Position numbers and translations under genes: made by a program. A DNA stretch of 64,000 nt from Enterobacteriaceae bacterium UBA2655 (GTDB taxonomy: Bacteria > Pseudomonadota > Gammaproteobacteria > Enterobacterales > Enterobacteriaceae). A model generated the notes under the pieces. That model was given only the letters and a program-made list of their open reading frames with translations. It had not been told where the DNA came from and searched no databases. Where the stretch lies: NCBI GenBank assembly GCA_002359495.1, contig DENB01000038.1:51962-115961 (forward strand), read 5' to 3'. Below, piece by piece: positions 23,436 to 31,128 of the stretch (position 1 is the first letter of the stretch; every line of letters starts with the position of its first letter).

Positions 23436-23716
23436 TTGAGCATAGGCTGGTACTAATCAGTTTTTAATAGTTTTGGCTTATGCTTAATTTGACTTAAGCC
23501 AAGCGAGTGGCGGGTTTTTCAAAATCGGTTTAAACACCTTTCAAACCTGGGCAGTCTGAAATCATTCCTGTATCAAATACCGTTCAAAAAAATCACTTTT
23601 CAGTCATTTTTCCTTGACGAGTATCAAATCCAATTTTTCACCCAAAGCCGCGCCAGTAAAGGCCCGACGGCTTGTCAGAGGTATGCACGATCAGTATCAA
23701 AATGATTACCACCCCA
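23436..23716 (-). repeat. Phage left end with three transposase-site candidates
   Basis: This 281-nt non-coding stretch holds the element terminus. The octamer TTTGATAC (same orientation, minus strand) occurs three times: 23694-23701, 23621-23628 and 23570-23577, that is 16, 89 and 140 bases from the inferred end. Mu has three MuA sites (L1, L2, L3) with comparable unequal spacing. The copies share further bases around the core. The end begins TG. No gene is seen here apart from the fortuitous extension of the disrupted transketolase frame to 23638. Confidence 0.72.
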
Positions 23717-24483
23717 TAGACGCCTTTCCCCATTAAGGTGTCCAGCAGGATGACGCGCGGCACCGGATGCGGCAGCGCGCGCGCCCGATCGAACGCGGCC
23801 TTCACCGCCGCGAGATCGTTGCCGTCGACGCGCTCCACGTGCCAGCCGAACGCCTGCCATTTATCCGCCAGCGGCTCAAAGCCCATCACTTTTTGCGAAG
23901 GACCGTCGGCCTGCTGTTGGTTGATATCGACCAGCGTAATGAGATTGCTGAGCTGGTGATGCGCGGCCGACAGCGCGGCTTCCCAGGTGGCACCTTCGTC
24001 GAGTTCGCCATCCGACATCGAGTTGTAGACAAAAGCGGGATTGCCCTTGTGGCGCAGCGCCAGCGCCATGCCAACCGCAATCGTCATTCCCTGGCCCAGC
24101 GAGCCGCCGGAGATCTCCATGCCGGGGGTATAGGTCGCCATGCCCGACATTGGCAGGCGGCTCTCGTCCGAGCCGTAGGTTTCCAGCTCGGCTTCCGGGA
24201 TCACGCCCGCTTCGATCAGCGCCGCGTAGAGCGCGATAGCGTAATGGCCGTGCGAAAGCAGGAAGCGATCGCGCCCTTCCCATTCCGGATCGTCGGGTTG
24301 ATAGTTCAGCGCATGGCACCAGGCGACGGCCAGCGCGTCGGCCAATCCCAGCGCCTGGCCAATGTAGCCCTGGCCCTGCACTTCGCCCATCTGCAAAGCG
24401 AAGCGACGAATACGGTATGCGTGACGGGCTAACGCCTCCAGCGAGGTGTCACGGCGAATATCGGGTTCTGTAACTGTGCTCAT
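23717..24483 (-). pseudogene. Transketolase N-terminal subunit, truncated by the prophage
   Basis: The frame starts at 24483 (MSTVTEPDIRRDTSLEALA) and encodes about 255 residues of a split transketolase N-terminal subunit: the thiamine diphosphate domain with LSHGHYAIALYAALIEAG, GGSLGQGMTIAVGMALA and the cofactor/Mg motif SDGELDEGATWEAAL to DINQ. It runs intact up to DTLMGKGV, where the family normally continues for some 20-30 residues; instead phage sequence adds an unrelated tail (YGVVIILILIVHTSDKP) ending at 23638. The rest, and the C-terminal subunit gene, should lie beyond the prophage. It is divergent from a LysR regulator. The product may be unstable. Confidence 0.88.
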
Positions 24484-24579
24484 CGTCTGGTTTCCTGGTC
24501 GGGTCCCTGTTGAAACGTAAGCGGAGATGGCGTGCGGGCTGGCGTTATGCCATGTTAAGGAATCTAAGGAGATTCACGC

Positions 24580-24735
24580 ATGAATTTCATCTGTGATCGC
24601 CAGAAATACGCTGACCGGCTGCCGCTGCCCATTGCTTTACCAGGCTTCCGCATCGATAAAGCTAGCTTACGCGGCATCTGTGCCAGTCGACAAAAGCATT
24701 GCATGCATCCGCTATTGAACAGGATTCACGAATGA
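24580..24735 (+). CDS. Possible 51-residue leader ORF coupled to the LysR gene
   Basis: An AAGGAG site eight bases upstream of an ATG opens a 51-codon frame (MNFICDRQKYADRLPLPIAL). Its TGA overlaps the LysR ATG (ATGA). It is not recognisable as a family and lies in the promoter region shared with transketolase. It could be a regulatory upstream frame or chance. Confidence 0.3.
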   Translation: MNFICDRQKYADRLPLPIALPGFRIDKASLRGICASRQKHCMHPLLNRIHE

Positions 24736-25625
24736 CGCTGTTACGCAAAACGCCGCTTGCTTTGCTGCGCGCCTTTGAAGCGGCCGGGCGCAGCGGCTCT
24801 TTCGCCGCGGCGGCAAAAGAGCTCGACCTTTCGCCAAGCGCCATCAGCCATGCCATCCGCAAGCTGGAGGAGACCCTTAAAGTGCGCCTGTTTCAGCGCA
24901 GCACGCGGGAAATCGAACTCACCAAAGAGGGCGCGGTGCTGCTGGAGCATATCCAGCGCAGCTTTGATGAGTTGCAGCGCGGTTTCGCGCTGGTGACGGC
25001 GGATGAGGCGCGCCCGCTGCGGCTGCACACCGCCCCCAGCTTTGCGCATCATTGGCTGTTGCCGCGTCTGGGCCTGTTTATGCAACAGCATCCGCAAATC
25101 GATCTGCGCCTCTCCGCCAGCACTGAATATGTGCGTTTCGAGCAAGAAGATTTCGATCTGGATATTGTTTACGGCGAGCCGCGGCCTTCACCTTATGAGA
25201 AAATTCCGCTGGCGTTAGAGGAGCTTACGCCGCTCTGCACGCCGCAGCTGGCGGAAAAGATCCGCCAGCCTGAAGATCTTTATCACCAGACCTTAATTCA
25301 GTGCGACGTTCAGCTCTATCAATGGAAAGGCTGGTTTGAAGCCAACCACCTGACGCCGCCGCGCCATTACGGTCTGCGTTTCGATCGCAGCTTTATGGCG
25401 ATCGCCGCGGCGGTGGACGGTCTGGGCGTGGTGTTGGAGTCAAAACTGTTGGCGGAGCGCGAATTGCAGAGCGGTAGGCTGGTCTGTCCGCTGATCGCCA
25501 CCACGCAGGAGATCCATTACATCGGCCATTATTTGGTTTTTCCGCGTCATCAGCATCAGCACTACGCGCTGGATATCTTCAAAAGCTGGCTGCTGGAACA
25601 GCTCAACCTGGCCCAGCTGCGCTGA
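24732..25625 (+). CDS. LysR family transcriptional regulator (GcvA-like)
   Basis: A 297-residue regulator. An N-terminal winged helix (RAFEAAGRSGSFAAAAKELD, LSPSAISHAIRKLEETLKVR) is followed by the effector domain of the GcvA/AmpR group (LHTAPSFAHHWLLPRLGLF, FDLDIVYGEPRP, GLGVVLESKLLAERELQSGRL). It is divergently oriented to the transketolase subunit gene and most likely controls it; with the prophage in that operon, its target may be non-functional. The start at 24732 was chosen for its AGGA site and usual family N-terminus. Confidence 0.85.
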   Translation: MTLLRKTPLALLRAFEAAGRSGSFAAAAKELDLSPSAISHAIRKLEETLKVRLFQRSTREIELTKEGAVLLEHIQRSFDELQRGFALVTADEARPLRLHTAPSFAHHWLLPRLGLFMQQHPQIDLRLSASTEYVRFEQEDFDLDIVYGEPRPSPYEKIPLALEELTPLCTPQLAEKIRQPEDLYHQTLIQCDVQLYQWKGWFEANHLTPPRHYGLRFDRSFMAIAAAVDGLGVVLESKLLAERELQSGRLVCPLIATTQEIHYIGHYLVFPRHQHQHYALDIFKSWLLEQLNLAQLR

Positions 25626-25653
25626 TGGCGATCACATTTTCAGGCGGAAAAAG

Positions 25654-25727
25654 AAAACGGCAGCGGCGCGATGCCGTTGCCGTTATGTGAGGGGATTCAC
25701 ATCGCTGCGGAGGGGCTGGCCCTCCGC
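25654..25727. other. Two hairpins between convergent genes
   Basis: Between the convergent LysR gene and the TraF-like gene are two strong inverted repeats: 25654-25682 (12-bp arms AACGGCAGCGGC/GCCGTTGCCGTT, one G-T pair) and 25707-25727 (GCGGAGGG with CCCTCCGC, five-base loop). Neither has a T run, so they may act as transcription barriers or RNA-end protectors more than classical terminators. Confidence 0.45.
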
Positions 25728-25743
25728 TGTGAAGCGGGCCGGA

Positions 25744-26994
25744 TTAAAAATTAAAGCCCAACTGCGCCATGGCACCCCAAGTGTTGTTATCCCCTACGCT
25801 GCCGGCAAGATCCAGATGGACGCGGTTGCTAAAGGGCGACAGGCCGAAACCGGCGGTGAAGACATTTTCATCCGTTGATTTCATGTCGGCGCGATAGCCG
25901 GCGCGCAGCTGCAGCCAGTCCAGCACGCGATATTCGCCGCCGACCGCCGCATATTGGCTCTCATCCTGCGATTTAAACCTTTTCGTCTGGGTCAAATCCA
26001 CGTCCGCCGTGGCGGTAAACGGGCCGCGGTTCCAGGCAAGGCCGGTCGTCACCAGCGGACGAATCTGGTACGTATCGCGATAGCCGTTCACTTCTTTGGT
26101 ATCAAGATCGCGGGAAACCAGGTTTTGCCCCGTCAGGCCGAAGGTCCAGTTTTCCGCGAACGAGGTCGCCAGCCCGGCATCCACGTTGAAACCGGTATCG
26201 GAAGTGCGGTAACGGCTGCTGTTAATATCGCTTTTGTCGTAGTCGTAAAGGCTGTCGGTATAGTTATAAAGCCAGGTTTTCTGCACTTTCGGCGTGACGC
26301 CGATGGAAACCGGATGTCCGGCAATGCTGAACTCATGGGCGACCGCAACGCCGTAGTCGGTCACCAGCGCCGCCAGACCATTGGCTGAAGAACGCAGCCG
26401 ATCTTGATCGCCCGGTACCGGAAAAACGGCGCCGTCCGCCACGCCCTGCAGGTAATCGATATCGCTCTGGGCAACGTTGGCGCGAACTTCTACCGTGCCG
26501 TAGGCTTTGGTAACGAAGGCAAAAGGCAACGTTTCGTTGGGAATGGTCACCGCCAGCGAGACAGCCGCATTAGCGTGTGCTTCGTTGTCGCGTAAATCAC
26601 GCAGATGGCCTGCCATATCGCCTGCGGCGGCGCGTAACTGCGGAGCGCCGGATAAATAATCAAAAATGGTCAGGTTATCAATAACGTCCTGGTAGCGATC
26701 GACGGTGTTAGAGATGTCGTCGACTTTGTCGACCAATTTGTCTTTATCCGTAATCTGAACGCCGGCTGAAGGGAAGATAATGCTGACGTTATCATCCGGC
26801 TGCGCTTTGGTCATCAGCGCCGGGTTCGCCAGCACCGCCGAGCCATAGGTTGATGAAGCGACGCCGGTTCCGCCCATGGCGTCGTTGCGGGCGTCATACC
26901 AGGTTCCCGCAGCCATGACCGAAGAAGAGACGAAAAAGGCATTAATGACAAAAGAATAACTAACCGTACGACGTAAAGGGAAATTTTTAACCAT
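25744..26994 (-). CDS. TraF/FadL-like outer-membrane beta-barrel protein
   Basis: A 416-residue protein with a signal peptide (RRTVSYSFVINAFFVSSSVMA, cut before AGTWYDARN). The N-terminal WYDARNDAMGGTGVASSTYG is the hallmark of the conjugal-transfer TraF_2 / OmpP1-FadL-like family. Alternating aromatic strands run to a C-terminal GAMAQLGFNF ending in Phe, the usual outer-membrane insertion signal. It is unconnected to any conjugation genes here, so TraF is only a family name; a transport or porin role is likelier. Its substrate is unknown. Confidence 0.78.
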   Translation of the reverse strand: MVKNFPLRRTVSYSFVINAFFVSSSVMAAGTWYDARNDAMGGTGVASSTYGSAVLANPALMTKAQPDDNVSIIFPSAGVQITDKDKLVDKVDDISNTVDRYQDVIDNLTIFDYLSGAPQLRAAAGDMAGHLRDLRDNEAHANAAVSLAVTIPNETLPFAFVTKAYGTVEVRANVAQSDIDYLQGVADGAVFPVPGDQDRLRSSANGLAALVTDYGVAVAHEFSIAGHPVSIGVTPKVQKTWLYNYTDSLYDYDKSDINSSRYRTSDTGFNVDAGLATSFAENWTFGLTGQNLVSRDLDTKEVNGYRDTYQIRPLVTTGLAWNRGPFTATADVDLTQTKRFKSQDESQYAAVGGEYRVLDWLQLRAGYRADMKSTDENVFTAGFGLSPFSNRVHLDLAGSVGDNNTWGAMAQLGFNF

Positions 26995-27454
26995 GTGCCT
27001 GCCACCACCTTAAAAGGGAGTCTTTAGAATATTCAACGACGGTAATAAAATGCTGACTGCATAATGAAGGCAAAATCAGCGCGTTATTGCTGTGAATACA
27101 AAGTAAACAGTAGGGCTGTTTGCAGGATTGAACGGTTTTTATACAAAACCGCATTGTTATTATTCAGAACGGCAAAAGTAACTTCATTAGAGCCAGAAAT
27201 TACTTAAGCCTGTCTAAACCATAACCGGTAAAACCGTGAGTTGCAACGCAAAATCAGTGGGATAAGTGCAAGAACGGTCTCGCTTATTGGGTGGGACGAC
27301 AGTTTGGCTATTCAGTGCGGCGGCGCGCTTCGGGGAATTTAAATTAAATAATTATAAATCAACAAGATAATTGATTTTCAATATCCGCGCGCGCACTCGG
27401 CACAAGCGTTAGTTGTGTGATAAAATAACATCTCACGCACAGCGGAGAACGCAC
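26995..27454. other. Long divergent intergenic region between traF-like gene and zur
   Basis: This 460-nt AT-rich region separates divergent genes. I see no convincing ORF or RNA. It should hold both promoters; the only motif I can point to is a Zur-box-like palindrome at 27416-27430, close to zur. Confidence 0.5.
27416..27430 (+). promoter_or_regulatory. Zur-box-like palindrome upstream of zur
   Basis: TGTGATAAAATAACA matches the Zur operator core TGTTATAATATAACA in 13 of 15 positions and ends 24 bases before the zur ATG. It may let zinc-loaded Zur repress its own gene. Chance similarity in AT-rich DNA is possible. Confidence 0.4.
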
Positions 27455-27976
27455 ATGACGACCTTGACGCCCCACCAAATCATGTCCCAGGCAGAAAAAC
27501 TCTGTCTGCAACGCGGCGTGCGGTTAACATCGCAACGTGCCGAAGTGCTGCGCCTGATGGCTGAACAGCAGAACGCCATCAGTGCTTACGACCTGCTGGA
27601 TCGCCTGCGTGTCAGCGAGCCGCAAGCTAAACCGCCAACCGTTTATCGCGCGCTCGATTTTCTGCTGGAACAGGGCTTTATTCATCGCGTGGAATCCAAT
27701 AATAGCTACGTGATCTGCCACCACTTTGAAGCGCCGCCGCATACATCGATTATGCTGATTTGCGACCGCTGCGCAGCGGTTGATGAAAATCAGGCGGATA
27801 GCGTAGAAAACAGTATCGCGCAACTGGCGCAGCAAGCAGGATTCGTCTTACGCCATAGCGTGATCGAGGCACATGGGCTTTGTCAGAATTGCGCTGAGAT
27901 TGAGGCCTGTACGCATCGGGAAAACTGCGAACACGATCATCAGGCTGAAAGTAAAAAACGTAGCAGGAAGGGATAA
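27455..27976 (+). CDS. zur: Zinc uptake transcriptional repressor Zur
   Basis: A 173-residue Fur-family repressor close to E. coli Zur (171 aa). The N-terminal winged helix includes EKLCLQRGVRLTSQRAEVLR and KPPTVYRALDFLLEQGF. Metal-binding features are NSYVICHHFEAPPH, ICDRCAAV and the C-terminal LCQNCAEIEACTHRENCEH. With zinc it would repress znuABC-type import and zinc-free ribosomal paralogues. The start at 27455 matches the family and has GGAG upstream. It is convergent with yjbJ, as in E. coli. Confidence 0.95.
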   Translation: MTTLTPHQIMSQAEKLCLQRGVRLTSQRAEVLRLMAEQQNAISAYDLLDRLRVSEPQAKPPTVYRALDFLLEQGFIHRVESNNSYVICHHFEAPPHTSIMLICDRCAAVDENQADSVENSIAQLAQQAGFVLRHSVIEAHGLCQNCAEIEACTHRENCEHDHQAESKKRSRKG

Positions 27977-27996
27977 CAGGCACATCCTTGTGCCGC

Positions 27997-28037
27997 GCCG
28001 GACGGGATGTCCGGCGGTCAGGAGTCAGACTCCTGAC
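27997..28037. other. Paired hairpins between zur and yjbJ
   Basis: Two stem-loops lie between the convergent stops: GCCGGAC/GTCCGGC (27997-28015) and GTCAGGAGT/ACTCCTGAC (28017-28037, three-base loop). Neither is followed by a T run on either strand. They could serve as a shared processing or end structure. Confidence 0.45.
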
Positions 28038-28043
28038 ATGGCA

Positions 28044-28256
28044 TTACCAACGGTAATCTTTATTTTGGGTTTCCCAGGTGCTGACTTCTTTCTCAGCTTC
28101 GTCCTTAGCGTACCCGTAGCGTTCCTGAATCTTGCCGACAAGCTGATCGCGTTTGCCTTCAATGACGGTCATATCGTCATCGGTCAGCTTGCCCCATTTT
28201 TCTTTCACTTTTCCTTTGAACTGCTTCCAGTTACCACCCGTTTCGTCTCTGTTCAT
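28044..28256 (-). CDS. yjbJ: CsbD family stress protein YjbJ
   Basis: A 70-residue protein nearly identical in plan to E. coli YjbJ: MNRDETGGNWKQFKGKVKEK, WGKLTDDDMTVIEGKRDQL and ERYGYAKDEAEKEVSTWE. CsbD proteins are small, abundant, helical and induced in stationary phase or stress; their molecular role is unclear. GGAGG precedes the ATG at 28256. It lies between zur and dinF-lexA, as in E. coli. Confidence 0.93.
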   Translation of the reverse strand: MNRDETGGNWKQFKGKVKEKWGKLTDDDMTVIEGKRDQLVGKIQERYGYAKDEAEKEVSTWETQNKDYRW

Positions 28257-28472
28257 AACAGCCTCCACGTTGTCCTTCGTTGATTATCTTGTTTGCCCTT
28301 TTTATGAAGAAAGGCAATATAAAGCACTGCTAACCAGTGTCTTTGTAAGATAATTGTAGTAGCTATTCAGAGAGATGCGTGAATTTTACGGAATTTTCTG
28401 TATTCAGTGACGGGTATCGCAAACCGAAAATGCTGCGGTCCGGCAGTTAAAAAGCTTTAGCTTCGCCGCTCA

Positions 28473-29807
28473 TTACAGCGCAAACCAGGTATCGCGCCGC
28501 CAGTGCCTGCGCCAGATAGCCCAGAGCGTCAGACCGCGCAACAGCAGAAAAACCATCACCGCCAGCCACAAGGCGTGGTTACCCAGCCAGGGCAAGGTAA
28601 ACAGCGTCAGGCCATAGCCCAGCGCGGCGACCGCCATGCCGTTACGCATTTCGCGCCCGCGCGTGGCGCCGATAAACATGCCGTCCAGCAGGTAACACCA
28701 GACGCCGGCCAGCGGCATAATGACTTGCCAGATTAAAAAGCGATCCGCCATGTCGCGCAGGGAGTCGAGCGAGGTGAGCAGCGAAACGATCCACTCGCCG
28801 CTCAGGGCATAAAACAGCGAGAAAAGCAGCGCGACCAGGCCCGCCTGACGGCAGGCGGCGTGCCAGACCTGACGCAGCCGGCTGGCGTCCTGCGCGCCGT
28901 ACGCCTCGCCGGAGAAAGCTTCCACCGCATAGGCGAAGCCATCAAGCGCATAGGCGGTAAAGGTGATGAACATCAGCAAGACGGCATTCACCGCCACCAC
29001 CTGCGGCCCGATGCGCGCTCCCAGTATCGTCAGAGAAGCGAAGCAGAGCTGCAGCAGCAGCGAACGCAGCATAATGTCGCGGTTCAGACGCAGCAGGCGG
29101 CTAAAGTCGCCGCGCCAGCTCTGCTTCAACAGCGCGCCGTTAATGCCGCGCAGCTTCAGCACGCGCCGGACCAGCAGCAGCCCCACCGCCAGCGTGACAT
29201 ATTCCGCCAGCGCCGTGGCCGCCGCCGCGCCGGCGACGCCGAGGCGAAGCCCCAACACCAGCCAGAGATCCAGCGCGATATTGACCAGATTGCCGACAAC
29301 CAGCAGCAGCACCGGCGCGCGCGCATACTGCACGCCAAGCAGCCAGCCGAGGATCACCAGGTTCGCCAGCGTGGCAGGCGCGCTAAGCCAGCGAATATGA
29401 ATAAACAGCGTCGCCTGCCGCAACACCTCGCCATCGCCCCCGACGATACGGACGGCGAGCTGGCTAAGAGGATCGCGCAGTAGAATAAATACCAGGCCGG
29501 CGGCGAAGGCGATGATTAGCGGCTGCACCAGCGCGCGCGCCAGCGCCGACCTGTCTCCGGCGCCGAATGCCTGCGCCGTCAGGCCTGTGGTGCTCATACG
29601 CAGGAACAGCAGCAGCATAAACAGAAAGCTGGTCGCCGTCGTGCCGATCGCAACGCCGCCGAGGTAAACCGCGCTGTCGAGATGGCCAATAACGGCGGTA
29701 TCCACCAGGCCCAGCAGGGGAACGGTAATATTAGAGAGGATCATCGGCAGCGCCAGCCGCCAGAGATTTTTGTCGGTCGAAGAGAAAAAACGCATCAGCA
29801 AGTCCAT
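28473..29807 (-). CDS. dinF: MATE family transporter DinF
   Basis: A 444-residue inner-membrane protein with 12 predicted helices, matching E. coli DinF over its length (LPMILSNITVPLLGLVDTAVIG, FLRMSTTGLTAQAFGAG, CYLLDGMFIGATRGREMRN). MATE exporters use Na+ or H+ gradients to expel toxic compounds; DinF is SOS-induced and reported to protect against oxidative stress and bile salts. It lies 103 nt downstream of lexA on the same strand, so it shares LexA control. The first residues could start at Met5. Confidence 0.94.
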   Translation of the reverse strand: MDLLMRFFSSTDKNLWRLALPMILSNITVPLLGLVDTAVIGHLDSAVYLGGVAIGTTATSFLFMLLLFLRMSTTGLTAQAFGAGDRSALARALVQPLIIAFAAGLVFILLRDPLSQLAVRIVGGDGEVLRQATLFIHIRWLSAPATLANLVILGWLLGVQYARAPVLLLVVGNLVNIALDLWLVLGLRLGVAGAAAATALAEYVTLAVGLLLVRRVLKLRGINGALLKQSWRGDFSRLLRLNRDIMLRSLLLQLCFASLTILGARIGPQVVAVNAVLLMFITFTAYALDGFAYAVEAFSGEAYGAQDASRLRQVWHAACRQAGLVALLFSLFYALSGEWIVSLLTSLDSLRDMADRFLIWQVIMPLAGVWCYLLDGMFIGATRGREMRNGMAVAALGYGLTLFTLPWLGNHALWLAVMVFLLLRGLTLWAIWRRHWRRDTWFAL

Positions 29808-29910
29808 GCCTTGGGGCCGCTGCGTCTGGTTAAGAGGTTATGACGGCGGCAGTTCAAGCGACCGATGCGGCATGCGGGCAGTTACCGCATCGGTACGGAG
29901 AGTACAGCCT

Positions 29911-30525
29911 TCAGAACCATTCGCCGTTGCGGACGATGCCTACCGCCAGACCTTCAATCGTCAGAGATTGCTGGCGGGTATCGACCACGATAGGCTCAAA
30001 GTCGCTGTTTTCCGGCAGCAGCTGTACGATCGAGCCCTGCTTTTTCCAGCGTTTTACCGTCACTTCGTCATCGATGCGCGCGACCACCACCTGGCCGTTG
30101 CGGATATCCTGGGTTTTATGCACCGCGAGCAGGTCGCCGTCCATAATGCCGATATCTTTCATCGACATACCGCTGACGCGCAGCAGAAAGTCCGCGTTGG
30201 GTTTAAACAGATTAGGATCGACCTGATAGTGGCCTTCAATATGCTCCTGCGCCAGCAGAGGCTCGCCGGCGGCGACGCGGCCGATCAGCGGTAGTCCCGC
30301 GCTCGGCTCTTCTTCCATCAGCAGACGGATGCCGCGCGACGCGCCTGAAACGATCTCGATCACGCCTTTGCGCGCCAGCGCTTTAAGGTGCTCTTCAGCC
30401 GCGTTAGGTGAGCGAAAGCCCAGCTGCGAAGCAATTTCCGCGCGCGTCGGCGGCATGCCCGTCTGGTTAATATGGTCGCGAATCAGGTCATAGACCTGCT
30501 GCTGCCTGCTGGTTAATGCTTTCAT
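29911..30525 (-). CDS. lexA: SOS repressor LexA
   Basis: A 204-residue repressor (E. coli 202 aa, with two extra residues in the hinge [10 protein letters not shown]). The winged helix includes [20 protein letters not shown]. The autocleavage bond is Ala86-Gly87 (RVAAGEPL) and the catalytic pair is Ser121 (SGMSMKDI) and Lys158. RecA-ssDNA triggers self-cleavage and SOS induction. The start at 30525 matches the family; a longer frame upstream runs through the operator. Two LexA boxes lie just before it. Confidence 0.98.
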   Translation of the reverse strand: MKALTSRQQQVYDLIRDHINQTGMPPTRAEIASQLGFRSPNAAEEHLKALARKGVIEIVSGASRGIRLLMEEEPSAGLPLIGRVAAGEPLLAQEHIEGHYQVDPNLFKPNADFLLRVSGMSMKDIGIMDGDLLAVHKTQDIRNGQVVVARIDDEVTVKRWKKQGSIVQLLPENSDFEPIVVDTRQQSLTIEGLAVGIVRNGEWF

Positions 30526-30533
30526 CCCGCCCC

Positions 30534-30568
30534 CTGGTTGTTTATACAGTCGCTGTGAGTATATACAG
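30534..30568 (-). promoter_or_regulatory. Tandem LexA (SOS) boxes of the lexA promoter
   Basis: On the minus strand CTGTATATACTCACAG (30553-30568) and CTGTATAAACAACCAG (30534-30549) fit the CTG-N10-CAG SOS consensus. The first equals the known E. coli lexA box as I recall it. The pair, nine bases before the start codon, gives LexA autoregulation of lexA-dinF. Confidence 0.92.
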
Positions 30569-30631
30569 GTATTGGCGAAATGAAAACTGAAACAGCGGGA
30601 AAAAGCAGCGGTTCGCCCGGTTTCGGAAAGC

Positions 30632-31000
30632 CTATCGCAAATGCGCCCAGAGCAGCGTGATCCAGACGAAAAGCGCCAGTATGATGCTGAGCAACACGGC
30701 GGCGGATCCCATATCTTTCGCCCGGCCGGCAAGCGGATGCCGCTCCTGGCCGATGCGATCGACCACCGCTTCGATTGCGCTATTGAGAATCTCGACGATA
30801 ATCACCAGCGCCACGGCGCCGATCATCAGAACACGGGAAATAACGTCTACGTCGAGCCAACAGGCGACGATGACGGCAGCAATCGCGGCAAGGAGCTCCT
30901 GACGAAACGCCGCTTCATGCCGCCAGGCGGCGCGCAGGCCCTTCCATGAATAACCGGCGGCATTGATGATCCGCGTCAAGCCGGTAACGTTATTTGCCAT
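30632..31000 (-). CDS. dgkA: Diacylglycerol kinase DgkA
   Basis: A 122-residue trimeric inner-membrane kinase, the same length as E. coli DgkA. It phosphorylates diacylglycerol to phosphatidate in lipid turnover. Three membrane helices and the active-site segment [20 protein letters not shown] are visible, preceded by [20 protein letters not shown]. It lies upstream of lexA on the same strand and divergent from plsB. The true ATG is at 31000; the longer frame crosses the plsB promoter. Confidence 0.96.
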   Translation of the reverse strand: MANNVTGLTRIINAAGYSWKGLRAAWRHEAAFRQELLAAIAAVIVACWLDVDVISRVLMIGAVALVIIVEILNSAIEAVVDRIGQERHPLAGRAKDMGSAAVLLSIILALFVWITLLWAHLR

Positions 31001-31128
31001 AATATAGGAACCCTTTGAATGAATTGACGTCAATGTCTGAGCGGCGTGCTTTTGGTGCCCCCACAGATCTTCGCTGCGCTTTCTGGTATGCTTGCGGCGC
31101 TTTGCTAACAAGAGGCTTCATGTTGTCT

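Larger units (their letters stand above)
1..23716 (-). mobile_element. Mu-like transposable prophage (left and central part)
   Basis: Gene content and order follow phage Mu: repressor, Ner, DDE transposase, ATPase target activator, early genes, GemA, Mor/C activator, endolysin, spanins, DUF1804 small terminase, gp28-type terminase, DUF935 portal, gp30-type head protein, gpG, gpI protease, gpT capsid, gp36, gp37, gp38 (DUF2635), sheath, tube, gp41/42 chaperone, tape measure. The element reads on the minus strand, so its left end is near 23716, where transketolase coding sequence stops abruptly. The inferred phage terminus reads TGGGGTGG inward, in keeping with the TG start of Mu-family ends; the junction could be off by a few bases. 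The right end and the target duplication are outside the window. Structural genes look intact, but one early gene carries a stop. Confidence 0.95.

Noticed and set aside
23638..23716. The 26-residue tail of the transketolase frame as a real protein extension
   Set aside because: It is read from the phage end, is unrelated to transketolases and ends at the first phage stop.
25744..26994. Reading the TraF-like gene as evidence for a conjugative element
   Set aside because: No other transfer genes are nearby and the product has outer-membrane barrel features shared with FadL-like proteins.
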